A stretch of 64,000 nt of DNA from Pseudomonas viciae (GCF_004786035.1 NZ_CP035088.1:4786001-4850000); one strand, 5' to 3'; shown: positions 30,766 to 40,024, counted from the stretch's first letter. The notes: generated by a model from the letters alone, not told the origin. Program-made: numbers and translations.

Positions 30766-30793
30766 TGTGGGAGCGAGCTTGCTCGCTCCCACA
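30766..30793. repeat. Single REP-type palindrome between glxR and ttuD
   Basis: TGTGGGAGCGAG / CTCGCTCCCACA with a CTTG loop. It is a 28-base hairpin inside the operon that could cause partial termination or protect the upstream mRNA end. Confidence 0.85.
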
Positions 30794-30834
30794 GGGTCCG
30801 CATCAACGCTAAGAATAAAAATCGGGAGCCCGCC

Positions 30835-32118
30835 ATGTCGGTCGATCCGCAACAACTGCTCCGCGAGCTGTTTGCCACAGCCATCGACGCGGCCCATCCG
30901 CAGCACGTCCTTGAACCCTATCTGCCCAGCGATCGCAGTGGCCGGGTGATCGTCATCGGGGCCGGCAAGGCCGCCGCCGCCATGGCGCAAGTGGTCGAGC
31001 GTTGCTGGCAGGGCGAAGTCTCTGGCCTGGTGGTGACCCGCTACGGCCATGGGGCGCCCTGCCAGAAAATCGAAGTGGTCGAAGCCGCCCATCCGGTGCC
31101 CGACGCCGCTGGCCTGGCCGTGGCCCAGCGGGTGCTGGAAATGGTCAGCCATCTCAGCGAAGACGACCGCGTCATCTTCCTGTTGTCTGGCGGCGGTTCT
31201 GCCCTGCTCGCCTTGCCCGCCAAAGGCCTGACCCTGGCCGACAAACAATCGATCAACAAGGCCTTGCTCAAGTCCGGCGCCACCATCGGCGAGATGAACT
31301 GCGTGCGCAAGCATCTCTCGGCGATCAAGGGCGGGCGCCTGGGCAAAGCCTGCTGGCCGGCGACGGTCTATACCTATGCGATTTCCGACGTACCGGGCGA
31401 CCTCGCCACGGTCATCGCCTCCGGCCCCACCGTGGCCGACCCGAGCACGTCGGCCGAAGCCCTGGCGATCCTCAAGCGCTACCAGATCGAGGTGCCGGCC
31501 TCGGTGCACCGCTGGTTGCAAAGCCCGGAATCGGAAACCATCAAACCCGGCGACCCGAGCCTGGCCCGCAGTCACTTCCAGCTGATCGCCCGCCCGCAGC
31601 AATCACTGGAAGCGGCCGCGGTGAAAGCCCGTCAGGCCGGTTTCAGCCCGTTGATCCTCGGCGACCTGGAAGGTGAATCCCGGGAAGTGGCGAAAGTCCA
31701 CGCCGGCATCGCCCGGCAAATCGCCCTGTACGGCCAGCCACTGGCGGCACCGTGCGTGATCCTGTCCGGCGGCGAAACCACAGTCACCGTGCGCGGTGAT
31801 GGCCGTGGCGGACGCAACGCCGAGTTCCTGCTGAGCCTGACCGACAGCCTCAAGGGCCACCCCGGCATCTACGCACTGGCCGGTGACACGGACGGCATCG
31901 ACGGTTGCGAAGACAACGCCGGCGCCCTCATGACCCCGGACAGCTATCGCCGCGCCGCCGAGCTGGGCCTGAGTGCCAGCGATGAGCTGGATAACAACAA
32001 TGGCTACGGCTACTTCGCCGCGCTGGATGGGTTGATTGTCACTGAACCGACCCGCACCAACGTCAACGACTTTCGCGCCATCCTGATTCTCGAGAGCCCC
32101 AGGCATGACGCCTGTTGA
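30835..32118 (+). CDS. ttuD: Glycerate 2-kinase (MOFRL family; often labelled hydroxypyruvate reductase)
   Basis: Phosphorylates glycerate to 2-phosphoglycerate, completing glyoxylate entry into central metabolism. The 427 residues comprise an N-terminal DUF4147 domain (VIGAGKAAAAMAQ near 42, LLSGGGSALL near 118) and a C-terminal MOFRL domain (ILSGGETTVTVRGDGRGGRNAEFLL near 310). The historical name TtuD comes from the tartrate pathway, where it was called hydroxypyruvate reductase. GGGAG precedes the ATG. It is last of the four pathway genes. Confidence 0.92.
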   Translation: MSVDPQQLLRELFATAIDAAHPQHVLEPYLPSDRSGRVIVIGAGKAAAAMAQVVERCWQGEVSGLVVTRYGHGAPCQKIEVVEAAHPVPDAAGLAVAQRVLEMVSHLSEDDRVIFLLSGGGSALLALPAKGLTLADKQSINKALLKSGATIGEMNCVRKHLSAIKGGRLGKACWPATVYTYAISDVPGDLATVIASGPTVADPSTSAEALAILKRYQIEVPASVHRWLQSPESETIKPGDPSLARSHFQLIARPQQSLEAAAVKARQAGFSPLILGDLEGESREVAKVHAGIARQIALYGQPLAAPCVILSGGETTVTVRGDGRGGRNAEFLLSLTDSLKGHPGIYALAGDTDGIDGCEDNAGALMTPDSYRRAAELGLSASDELDNNNGYGYFAALDGLIVTEPTRTNVNDFRAILILESPRHDAC

Positions 32119-32162
32119 CCCATTCGTGGTGCATCGGAAGGTTGATCTAGCGCCTGTTCTGT

Positions 32163-32245
32163 CCTCATCGCGAGCAAGCCCGCTCCCACAGGTTATTTGT
32201 TTACACCGCAAATCCAGTGTGGGAGCGAGCCTGCTCGCGATGAGG
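32163..32245. repeat. REPIN between ttuD and the urea transporter gene
   Basis: CCTCATCGCGAGCAAGCCCG and a near-perfect inverted copy ending GCTCGCGATGAGG. The arms extend further than in the other copies; the right copy has GAGCCTGC instead of GGGCTTGC. Confidence 0.88.
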
Positions 32246-32277
32246 GCACCCCGGTCCATCAGATACACAGCCTAACC

Positions 32278-33180
32278 ATGCCCAACACCCATTGCCCCGA
32301 CTGGGCCACCGCCCTGCTCAACGGTTTCAGCCAGATTTTCCTCCAGCGCCATCCCCTGTGCGGCCTGTTGTGCCTGCTGGCGACTCTGCTCACAGCGCCC
32401 GGCCTGTTTGGCGGCGCACTGCTCGGCGGCGTCGCCGGATTGCTCACGGCCCAGAGACGCGGTTACGCCAAGGTGGATCGGCAGGCCGGCCTGTTCAGTT
32501 ACAACGGCATCCTGCTGGGGTTGCTGCTGAGCCTGGCATTGCCTTGGTCAGCGTTACTGCCACCGTTGATCATCGCCAGCGCTGGTCTCAGCGCGATGCT
32601 GACCCAGCAATGGCTCAAGCGTACTCGCGACCCACAATGTCTCTCGGCCTACACCGCGCCCTTCGTGGGCCTGGGTTGGTTGCTGCTCAGTTTCGCCCCT
32701 GCACAACCCGCGCCTCTGCCGGTCGAACTGACGATGCCCAGCCTGCTGGCCGCCCTTTTGAACGGACTCGGCCAGGTGATGTTTCTCGACCACCCGTTGG
32801 CCGGAGGGCTGATCGCCGCAGGCCTGCTGATCAGCAACCGTCGCGCCGCCGGCTGGGCACTGTTCGGTTCGGCCGCCGGCCTTGCATTCGCCGTGCTGCA
32901 TCATGAAAACGCAGCCGCCCTTTCAGGACTTGCTGGATATAACCCGGCGCTGGTGGCTCTGGCTCTCGGCCAACAGCACCGCCAGCCATGGCTGCCACTG
33001 GCCGGTGTGCTCCTGGCAATGCTGCTGACACCTGGCTTTGCCGCCCTCGGTTTGGTGCCGCTGACCGCACCGTTCGTCCTGGCCTGCTGGCTGATCCAGG
33101 CCACTGGCCGAGCGTGGCACCAGGCCAGCCTTGATGCCGCGCCTTGCGCTCTGCGGGACAATCGCCCTAGGCTTCGCTGA
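32278..33180 (+). CDS. Urea transporter (UT family)
   Basis: A 300-residue channel-type urea transporter of the inner membrane. It has the twofold internal repeat typical of the family: LLNGFSQIFLQ near residue 14 and LLNGLGQVMFLDHPLAGG near 160, each leading into a pore half, with about ten helices. I start at ATG 32278 (MPNTHCPDW); the upstream open frame crosses a REPIN. No urease genes are in view. It lies downstream of the glyoxylate pathway, where P. putida has pykF (recalled), which suggests a purine/allantoin link because ureidoglycolate breakdown yields glyoxylate and urea (inference). Confidence 0.88.
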   Translation: MPNTHCPDWATALLNGFSQIFLQRHPLCGLLCLLATLLTAPGLFGGALLGGVAGLLTAQRRGYAKVDRQAGLFSYNGILLGLLLSLALPWSALLPPLIIASAGLSAMLTQQWLKRTRDPQCLSAYTAPFVGLGWLLLSFAPAQPAPLPVELTMPSLLAALLNGLGQVMFLDHPLAGGLIAAGLLISNRRAAGWALFGSAAGLAFAVLHHENAAALSGLAGYNPALVALALGQQHRQPWLPLAGVLLAMLLTPGFAALGLVPLTAPFVLACWLIQATGRAWHQASLDAAPCALRDNRPRLR

Positions 33181-33200
33181 TTCTGATTCAGGCGAAGCTT

Positions 33201-34025
33201 ATGGACAGCAGCAACAATTGGCGTGAACGGCTCTACGTCATGATTTTCCAGAGCGACACCGTGGCCGGCCGGCGCTTCGACAGCACGCTGCTGTTGATCA
33301 TCCTCGCCAGCCTGGTCATCGTGATGCTCGACAGCATCGACAGCGTGCACAAAAACTACGCGACGCTTTTGGCCGCTATCGAGTGGGGTTTCACCTTTAT
33401 CTTCATCGTCGAGTACGGCCTGCGCCTGTACTGCTCGCCCAAGCCCCTGCGCTATGCCTTCAGTTTCTACGGCCTGGTGGATCTGCTGGCGATCGTGCCG
33501 GGAATCCTGGCGTTGTATTACAGCGATGCCCAGTACCTGCTGATCATTCGAATCATCCGTATGCTGCGGATTTTCCGGGTGCTCAAGCTCAGCCCTTACC
33601 TCAAGCAGGCCAACTACCTGATGGCGGCGCTGCGGGGCAGCAAGCAGAAAATCATCGTGTTCCTGGTCAGCGTCTCGACCCTGGTGACCGTGTTCGGCAC
33701 GCTGATGTATGTCATCGAAGGCCCAGGGAATGGCTTCACCAGCATTCCCAAGGGCATCTATTGGGCTATCGTGACACTGACCACGGTGGGTTTTGGCGAC
33801 ATCGTGCCCAAGACGCCACTGGGCCAGGTGGTGTCATCCCTGGTGATGATCACCGGTTACTCGATCATCGCCGTGCCAACGGGGATCTTTACCGCCGAAC
33901 TGGCCACGGCCATGCGCGCTGATCAGCTCAAGCACGATTGCCCGGTGTGCAGTAAAAACAACCACGAACATGGCGCCGCTTTTTGCTCACGTTGCGGCAA
34001 TGCGTTGTTTAAGAAACTGGAATAA
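33201..34025 (+). CDS. Voltage-gated potassium channel with C-terminal zinc ribbon
   Basis: A 274-residue six-helix channel. S4 carries Arg at every third position (117, 120, 123, 126 in RIIRMLRIFRVLK). The pore loop has the K+ filter TTVGFGD at 194-200, followed by S6. The tail bears two Cys pairs (247/250 and 262/265; CPVC and CSRCGNALF), a rubredoxin-like zinc-ribbon pattern. It resembles KvAP-type prokaryotic Kv channels. It starts 20 bases after the urea transporter stop, so the two may be co-transcribed. Cytosolic gating by metal or redox through the ribbon is inference. Confidence 0.92.
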   Translation: MDSSNNWRERLYVMIFQSDTVAGRRFDSTLLLIILASLVIVMLDSIDSVHKNYATLLAAIEWGFTFIFIVEYGLRLYCSPKPLRYAFSFYGLVDLLAIVPGILALYYSDAQYLLIIRIIRMLRIFRVLKLSPYLKQANYLMAALRGSKQKIIVFLVSVSTLVTVFGTLMYVIEGPGNGFTSIPKGIYWAIVTLTTVGFGDIVPKTPLGQVVSSLVMITGYSIIAVPTGIFTAELATAMRADQLKHDCPVCSKNNHEHGAAFCSRCGNALFKKLE

Positions 34026-34120
34026 GCAAAGCACTTTTTGATGCTTGAAGGTCTATAGGCTTGCAGCTAGTGTGCTGGCTAATTGCCTAGCCCCCCCGTT
34101 CAAATAAAAGGAATTGGTAA

Positions 34121-35119
34121 GTGAAGAACTTCTTTGGCGCTTCCCTTCTCGCCGCCGGCCTGACCTTCGGCAGCCTGGCCCACGCCGCCCCGACCCTGCT
34201 CAACGTGTCCTACGACGTGATGCGCGATTTCTACAAAGACTACAACGCCGCCTTCCAGAAACACTGGCAGGCCGAGCACAACGAAAACATCACCGTGCAG
34301 ATGTCCTTCGGCGGTTCCAGCAAGCAGGCGCGCTCGGTGATCGACGGGTTGCCGGCGGATGTCATCACCATGAACATGGCCACCGACATCAATGCCCTGG
34401 CGGATAACGGCAAACTGGTGCCTGAGAACTGGGTCACCCGTCTGCCGAACAACAGCGCTCCGTTCACCTCGGCCACGGTGTTCATCGTACGCAAAGGCAA
34501 CCCAAAAGCGCTGAAAGATTGGCCCGACCTGCTCAAGGACGGCGTGCAGGTGATCGTGCCCAACCCGAAAACCTCCGGTAACGGCCGCTACACCTACCTG
34601 TCGGCCTGGGGTTATGTGCTGAAGAACGGTGGCGATGAAAGCAAAGCCAAGGACTTCGTCGGCAAGTTGTTCAAACAGGCGCCAGTGCTAGACACCGGTG
34701 GCCGCGCCGCGACGACGACCTTCATGACCAACCAGATCGGCGATGTGCTGGTGACCTTTGAAAACGAAGCCGAGATGATCGCCCGCGAGTTCGGTCGCGA
34801 CCAGTTTGAAGTGATCTACCCGAGCGTCTCCGCTGAAGCCGAGCCACCAGTGAGCGTGGTCGACAAAGTGGTCGAGAAAAAAGGCTCCCGCGAAGCCGCC
34901 GAGGCGTACCTCAAATACCTGTGGTCGCCTGAAGGCCAGGAAATTGCCGCCGCCAACTACCTGCGTCCACGGGACCCGGCCGTATTAGCCAAATACACCG
35001 ACCGCTTCCCGAAAGTGGACTTCCTGTCGGTGGAAAAAACCTTTGGCGACTGGCGCACGGTGCAGAAGACGCACTTCAATGATGGTGGGGTTTTCGACCA
35101 GATCTACAGCGGGCAGTGA
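34121..35119 (+). CDS. sbp: Periplasmic sulfate-binding protein
   Basis: Sulfate/thiosulfate ABC substrate-binding protein, 332 residues, with a signal peptide cleaved after AHA near residue 23. Family signatures are LLNVSYDVMRDFYKDYN at the mature N-terminus, SFGGSSKQARSVIDGLPADVITMN (sulfate loop Ser-Ser) near 65, and NPKTSGNGRYTYLSAWGY near 150. Translation starts at GTG 34121 with AAAGGA ten bases upstream. No cysTWA genes follow, so it must use permease genes located elsewhere. Confidence 0.93.
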   Translation: MKNFFGASLLAAGLTFGSLAHAAPTLLNVSYDVMRDFYKDYNAAFQKHWQAEHNENITVQMSFGGSSKQARSVIDGLPADVITMNMATDINALADNGKLVPENWVTRLPNNSAPFTSATVFIVRKGNPKALKDWPDLLKDGVQVIVPNPKTSGNGRYTYLSAWGYVLKNGGDESKAKDFVGKLFKQAPVLDTGGRAATTTFMTNQIGDVLVTFENEAEMIAREFGRDQFEVIYPSVSAEAEPPVSVVDKVVEKKGSREAAEAYLKYLWSPEGQEIAAANYLRPRDPAVLAKYTDRFPKVDFLSVEKTFGDWRTVQKTHFNDGGVFDQIYSGQ

Positions 35120-35146
35120 ATCGCGGGGAGCGGCCCCACCCGCCTC

Positions 35147-35250
35147 TGTAGGAGCTGCCGAAGGCTGCGATCTTCTGATCTTGATCTTTCGCTTGAGACT
35201 CAATTGTCAGGGACAAGATCGCAGCCTCGTTGCACTCGACAGCTCCTACG
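35147..35250. repeat. Inverted repeat of a second intergenic family
   Basis: TGTAGGAGCTGCCGAAGGCTGCGATCTT at 35147 pairs with an inverted AAGATCGCAGCCTC...AGCTCCTAC ending near 35250. Its sequence is unlike the TGTGGGAGCGGG family, and it is seen once here. Confidence 0.8.
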
Positions 35251-35361
35251 GGGCTGTTCATCATCAATAGCAAGCATGTCTGATATCAGCCACAAAGCCT
35301 GTTCCAGAGCAGCGCAACTCTTTAGCCTCACGCCATCTTCCTAGTTACTGACGAGAATGCC

Positions 35362-36549
35362 ATGAGTGCCCACCCCGCCACCCTGACCCGAGGCATGGTC
35401 CTGCTGTTCGCTTTTTGCTGCGGAGCCATCGTCGCCAACATCTACTATGCCCAACCGATCATCGAACTGATCGCGCCGGATGTCGGCCTGAGCAGCACCA
35501 TGGCCAGCCTGATCGTCTCGTTGACCCAGATCGGTTATGCCCTGGGCCTGTTTTTCCTGGTGCCGCTGGGCGACTTGCTGGAAAACCGTCGCCTGATGAT
35601 CCTCACCACCGTAGTGGCGATTGCCAGCCTGTTGGCAGCTGCGTTCACCGATCAACCGAACGTGTTCCTGCTGGTCTCGCTGCTGGTGGGTTTCAGCTCG
35701 GTGTCGGTGCAAGTCCTGATTCCCCTGGCTGCGCACCTGGCGCCGGAGGAGTCCCGAGGGCGGGTCGTGGGAGGGATCATGGGCGGTCTGCTCTTGGGGA
35801 TCCTGCTGGCGCGGCCGATCTCAAGCCTGGTAGCCGATCACTTCGGCTGGCGGGCGATGTTCATGATCGCCGCCGCATTGATGGCCGCGATCAGCATCGT
35901 CCTGGCACTGACCGTGCCCAAGCGCCAGCCCGACCACAGCGCCTCCTATGGTCAACTGCTGGGCTCGCTCGGCACCCTGCTGCGCCAGCAACCGCTGTTG
36001 CGGCAACGGGCGTTTTACCAAGCCTGCCTGTTCGCCACGTTCAGCCTGTTCTGGACCGCCGTGCCGCTGGAGCTGTCACGCAACCATGGCCTGTCCCAGA
36101 CTGAAATCGCCCTGTTCGCCCTGGTCGGTGCCATCGGCGCCATCGCCGCGCCCATCGCTGGTCGCCTGGCGGATGCCGGCCATACCCGCAACGCCTCGCT
36201 GCTGGCGATGCTGTTCGCCAGCTTGAGCTTTCTACCGGCGTTCATTCATCCGCTGTACAGCGTCATCGGCCTGGCCGTGACCGGCGTGGTCCTGGATTTC
36301 TGTGTGCAGATGAACATGGTCCTGGGCCAGCGCACCATCTATGCCTTGGATGCGAAAAGCCGCAGCCGGCTGAATGCGCTGTACATGACCAGCATCTTCG
36401 TCGGTGGTGCCTTCGGCTCATCGATCGCCAGCGCGGTGTACGAACACGGCGGCTGGTTGTGGGTGGTGATCGTCGGCAGTGCCTTCCCGCTGTTGGCCTT
36501 GCTGCGCTTCTTGAGTGCCGCGCAGAAACCAACCCTGGCAACGGCCTGA
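35362..36549 (+). CDS. MFS transporter (drug/arabinose-efflux type)
   Basis: A 395-residue major facilitator with 12 predicted helices. The loop 2-3 motif GDLLENRRLMI (near residue 75) is a recognisable G-D-x-x-E-x-R variant of the MFS signature, and ESRGRVVGGIMGGLLLGILLARPISSLVADHFGWR (130-165) is typical of the YgaY/AraJ-type efflux branch. Substrate is unknown. It is monocistronic, with a strong terminator after it. Confidence 0.87.
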   Translation: MSAHPATLTRGMVLLFAFCCGAIVANIYYAQPIIELIAPDVGLSSTMASLIVSLTQIGYALGLFFLVPLGDLLENRRLMILTTVVAIASLLAAAFTDQPNVFLLVSLLVGFSSVSVQVLIPLAAHLAPEESRGRVVGGIMGGLLLGILLARPISSLVADHFGWRAMFMIAAALMAAISIVLALTVPKRQPDHSASYGQLLGSLGTLLRQQPLLRQRAFYQACLFATFSLFWTAVPLELSRNHGLSQTEIALFALVGAIGAIAAPIAGRLADAGHTRNASLLAMLFASLSFLPAFIHPLYSVIGLAVTGVVLDFCVQMNMVLGQRTIYALDAKSRSRLNALYMTSIFVGGAFGSSIASAVYEHGGWLWVVIVGSAFPLLALLRFLSAAQKPTLATA

Positions 36550-36557
36550 TATCCACC

Positions 36558-36602
36558 CATGAAAAATGCCCGGTCGCTCGAGGCGCCCGGGCATTTTTCA
36601 TG
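36558..36602. terminator. Bidirectional terminator
   Basis: ATGAAAAATGCCCGG and its complement enclose a 13-base loop, with A- and T-runs at both ends. It serves the MFS gene on plus and the PLDc_N gene on minus. Confidence 0.9.
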
Positions 36603-36608
36603 GAGCAG

Positions 36609-36800
36609 TCAAATCCGCACGTTGCCTCGCGGCCCGGCGATCGCCCAGATGATCAGGCCCAGCACCGGCAACAGAATAATCAGCAGCACCCAGAGGATTT
36701 TCATCCCGGTTTCCGCGCCGCTCTTGAGCACATTGATGATCGCCCAGATATCGAGCGCCAGGATGATCAGGCCGATCAGGCCGTTGAAGGTGGAACCCAT
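36609..36800 (-). CDS. Small PLDc_N-domain membrane protein
   Basis: A 63-residue protein with two transmembrane helices (about 6-24 and 35-54) matching the phospholipase-D N-terminal (PLDc_N) membrane domain: ILALDIWAIINVLKSG, then LWVLLIILLPVLGLIIWAIAGPR. No catalytic domain is attached. Such stand-alone modules are common in Pseudomonas and their function is unknown. Confidence 0.85.
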   Translation of the reverse strand: MGSTFNGLIGLIILALDIWAIINVLKSGAETGMKILWVLLIILLPVLGLIIWAIAGPRGNVRI

Positions 36801-36871
36801 GGTGTCGCTCCCAAATGGTGATAGGCACCCTTAGGATAGCGGGCCCCCGGCGAGGGTTCCGTTTTATTGCT

Positions 36872-37402
36872 TCAGACGTGGACAGCAACCTTGAGGGCTT
36901 CCAGGGACGGCGCGGCAGCGATGCCAACTTCGCCACACAGCTCCAGCACCCGCGGCACGTCGTTGCCGTACACCAGCACCATTTGCAACTCATCATCGAG
37001 CAACTGGCTGAAGTTCATCAGCACATAACCGCCATTGTCCTTGTTCAGGCTGCTCATCTGGATCTGGATGCGGTTGAGCGCGGTCAGGGCTTCGGTTTTT
37101 GCCAGTTGCTTGGGCTTGAGATTGAACGCCACGCCGGGGCCGAACGAGGCGATGATCTGTTCGAACAGGTCCACGTAGGTGTCGGCCTGGAACAACACGG
37201 TGTCCGGCAGGCTGCCCACCACCACCCATTCACCCAGGGGGATCGGGAACGTGTCGTCGTAGTTGATATCGGGGTTGGCCGCCAGGAAAGCCGCCGGATC
37301 GGCGTAGGCCTGAGCCGCTTCGTCAGCGATTTTCGCAATGTCCGCATCGCCCAGGCAGCCGGAGCTGATTTTGCTGATGAGTTCGATGAGGGCGGCTTTC
37401 AT
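36872..37402 (-). CDS. Conserved hypothetical protein, 176 residues
   Basis: A soluble acidic protein without a signal peptide or membrane segment. It has a helical N-terminus ([36 protein letters not shown]), then a mixed alpha/beta part with [16 protein letters not shown] and [23 protein letters not shown] do not recognise the family. ATG 37402 is chosen over an upstream extension that shows no conservation-like composition. It is close to the PLDc_N gene on the same strand (71 bases), so they may be one unit. Confidence 0.7.
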   Translation of the reverse strand: MKAALIELISKISSGCLGDADIAKIADEAAQAYADPAAFLAANPDINYDDTFPIPLGEWVVVGSLPDTVLFQADTYVDLFEQIIASFGPGVAFNLKPKQLAKTEALTALNRIQIQMSSLNKDNGGYVLMNFSQLLDDELQMVLVYGNDVPRVLELCGEVGIAAAPSLEALKVAVHV

Positions 37403-37492
37403 GGGGTGGATCCTGTGGCGAATGGTTTTTTGAGGGCGGGCAGGATAGCGCATGCGGATTAGGATTGGAGAAGAACCTGCGAACGAGCGTTT

Positions 37493-37579
37493 TGTGGGAG
37501 CAAGGCTTGCCCGCGATGAAAACAACGCGGTCTCTCTGGAACCGAGGTGCCTGTATCGCGAGCAAGCTTTGCTCCCACA
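37493..37579. repeat. Paired inverted REP element, variant arm
   Basis: TGTGGGAGCAAGGCTTGCCC at 37493 and an inverted GCGAGCAAGCTTTGCTCCCACA ending at 37579. The arms resemble the copy at 5349 rather than the main type. Confidence 0.85.
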
Positions 37580-37584
37580 GCCTT

Positions 37585-38103
37585 TCAGCCCAACAACTTT
37601 TCCAACTGCGCCGTGGTATCCACCGCGCCCATGGTCTTGGCCGCATCCAGGGCCGAGACGCCGTTGGCATCCTTGGCTTTGGGGTCGGCGCCTTTACTGA
37701 TCAGGTAGTCGACGATTTCCACCCGGTTGAACATCGCGGCCATCATCAGCGCGGTACGACCATCGAAGGAGGAACCTTCCACCTGCGCACCGCCCTCCAC
37801 CAGCGCCGTGACCACTGCCAGGTCGCCCTTGAACGCCGCGCCGGCAATCGGGCTCTGGCCGTTGTCGTTGCGCACTTCCGGATCAGCCTTGTGCTCCAGC
37901 AGCACCCTCACCGTCTCCACATGCCCGTGGTACGCGGCCAGCATCAGCAAGGTGTCGCCCTTGTGATTACGCAAGTTCGGCGGCAGGCCCTTGCTCAGCA
38001 GGGCGGCCATCATCGCGGCGTCACCCTGGCGTGCGACGTTGAACACCTGCTCGGCAAACTCCGCTGCTTCTTCCGGGGTCATCTGGCGGCTTGTATCGGA
38101 CAT
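37585..38103 (-). CDS. Ankyrin-repeat protein
   Basis: A 172-residue protein with four ankyrin repeats: about 24-52, 53-85 ([26 protein letters not shown]), 86-118 ([26 protein letters not shown]) and 119-151 ([26 protein letters not shown]), plus a C-terminal half repeat. There is no signal peptide, so it is predicted cytosolic. In Pseudomonas a periplasmic ankyrin (AnkB) supports catalase KatB; this one lacks an export signal and a catalase neighbour. GGAG precedes ATG 38103. A binding-partner role is assumed from the fold. Confidence 0.9.
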   Translation of the reverse strand: MSDTSRQMTPEEAAEFAEQVFNVARQGDAAMMAALLSKGLPPNLRNHKGDTLLMLAAYHGHVETVRVLLEHKADPEVRNDNGQSPIAGAAFKGDLAVVTALVEGGAQVEGSSFDGRTALMMAAMFNRVEIVDYLISKGADPKAKDANGVSALDAAKTMGAVDTTAQLEKLLG

Positions 38104-38197
38104 GGGAAACTCCACTCAAGTCTTTGCAAAGCCGCTAGTTTCCTGAGGGACTCGATAGCTGTCATCCCTTTTTTCTCTGCAGTGCTCATAGCCAGAA

Positions 38198-40024
38198 TCA
38201 ATAGCGGTATTGCCCGTCGTGGATCTGCATCGCCAGTTGCCGGTCTACCCGCACGTAAGTCAGGCTGCCGGGCAGCCAGGCGTAGACCGGCTCATCATCG
38301 GTGACGCAAGGGTCGAAGGCTTCGGCCCTGAGGCGGGTCTTCTGGTATTTGAACGTGCCGGTAGTGTCCATTTTCACCTTGATGCGCAGGAACAACGGCA
38401 CCGCATAGGCCGGCAGTTTGCACTGCAGAAACTGCAACAGTTCACTGAAATCCAGCACCGCCAGGGATTCCGACGGGGTGATCGCCGCCATGCCGGCGCG
38501 GCCATTGGTGCCATTGATTTCCACGCCATAGGCCACCGCCTCGGCCACCTGAGGGTGTTGCAGCAAAACGTTTTCGACTTCCGTGGTAGAGACGTTCTCG
38601 CCTTTCCAGCGGTAGGTATCGCCGAGGCGATCAACGAACTGCCCATGACCAAAGCCAATGTTGCGCAGCAGGTCACCGGTGTTGAAATAGCGGTCACCGG
38701 GGACGAAGACGTCTCGATAGATGGTTTTTTCGGTCAAAGCCTGATCGGTGTAGCCGTCCAGCGGCGCCTTGTCGTCGATCCGCGCCAAGAGCAGGCCAGG
38801 TTCGCCCCGGGGCACTTTCTGCATGCGCCCCTGCAGGTTGCGTAACGGTGCCGCGCTGTCATGGTCGTACTGCACCAATTCCCAACCCATCAGGGAAAAC
38901 CCGACGGTGTTGTCGAAATTCAGCACGTTGGTAAAACCGATATTGCCGTCGCTGGCCGCGTACAGCTCGCAGATGTGGTCGATGCCAAAGCGCGTCTTGA
39001 AGGCAGACCAAGCCCCTGGGCGCAGGCCATTGCCGATCATCTTCTTCACGTCATGGCGGAGGTCTTCGGTACTGGCCGGCTGGTCGATCAGATAACGGCA
39101 CAACTCACCGACATAACCCAGCGTGGTCGCCCGGTAGCGGCGCACATCGCTCCAGAACTGACTGGCGCTAAACTTGCGCCGGATCGCAAATCCCGATGCG
39201 CCACAGATCGCCGCCCCCCAACACACGCACAGGCCCGTGGCGTGGTACAGCGGCAAGGTGCAATACACGACGTCATCGGGCTGCATGTCCAGGGCGATCA
39301 AGCCGAAGCTGGTGGAAGTACGCATCCAGCGCCCATGGCGAAAGACCCCGGCCTTGGGCAGCCCGGTGGTGCCCGAGGTGTAGAGGTACAAACACGGATC
39401 GTTGAAAAAGACTTGTTGGCTGCTGGCCGGGTTGTCACCTGGGTAGTCGTCGCTGCTACTGAACAGGTCGACGAAACCGGACGGGACATCGGCGTACGCC
39501 TGATCCGCCACCCACCAGGTTCGAGCGCTCGGCAATGCGGTCCGGCTACGTACGTCATTGAAGACCGCGACACGTTCGTCCCCGACCACCACGGCAACCG
39601 GCGCCACCAGCGCCAGGCTGTGCACCAGTGCATCGCCCGTCTGTGAGGTGTTGATCATGGCGCTGACCGCACCGACCTTCGCCACCGCCAGTACCGCGAT
39701 CAACAACTGTGGCCGGTTCTCGACGAAAATCGCCACGCAGTCGCCCTTAGCAATGCCCTGCGCCAGTAAGTAATGGGCGATGCGATTGGCCTGCTCGTTG
39801 ACCTGTGCATAACTCCACACCGTGTCGCCGCACAGCAACGCCGGGCCCTCTGGATTACGTTGCGTCGCCTGCTCGAAACACCAGCCCAGGCCGCAGGGCT
39901 GGGTCGGGTCCTGGACGTTGGCGAGCTTCATGCCTCTGACGATCCGGGGAACAGCTCTGGCAATGGTGGGCAGCTTGCGCAACATCATGCCCCAGGTGAT
40001 CGCGTCGCTGGGTGTACGACTCAT
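38198..40024 (-). CDS. Long-chain acyl-CoA synthetase (FATP/FadD6-like)
   Basis: AMP-forming acyl-CoA synthetase of 608 residues. The AMP/ATP-binding loop YTSGTTGLPKAG is near residue 215, YAASDGN near 350 (A5-like), the GDRYFNTGDLL motif near 440, and WKGENVSTTEVE near 470. The N-terminus and overall pattern fit very-long-chain acyl-CoA synthetase / fatty-acid transport proteins. It lies alone, divergent from the DUF3509 gene, with repeated TGCA motifs in the shared upstream region. Chain-length preference is unknown. Confidence 0.9.
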   Translation of the reverse strand: MSRTPSDAITWGMMLRKLPTIARAVPRIVRGMKLANVQDPTQPCGLGWCFEQATQRNPEGPALLCGDTVWSYAQVNEQANRIAHYLLAQGIAKGDCVAIFVENRPQLLIAVLAVAKVGAVSAMINTSQTGDALVHSLALVAPVAVVVGDERVAVFNDVRSRTALPSARTWWVADQAYADVPSGFVDLFSSSDDYPGDNPASSQQVFFNDPCLYLYTSGTTGLPKAGVFRHGRWMRTSTSFGLIALDMQPDDVVYCTLPLYHATGLCVCWGAAICGASGFAIRRKFSASQFWSDVRRYRATTLGYVGELCRYLIDQPASTEDLRHDVKKMIGNGLRPGAWSAFKTRFGIDHICELYAASDGNIGFTNVLNFDNTVGFSLMGWELVQYDHDSAAPLRNLQGRMQKVPRGEPGLLLARIDDKAPLDGYTDQALTEKTIYRDVFVPGDRYFNTGDLLRNIGFGHGQFVDRLGDTYRWKGENVSTTEVENVLLQHPQVAEAVAYGVEINGTNGRAGMAAITPSESLAVLDFSELLQFLQCKLPAYAVPLFLRIKVKMDTTGTFKYQKTRLRAEAFDPCVTDDEPVYAWLPGSLTYVRVDRQLAMQIHDGQYRY

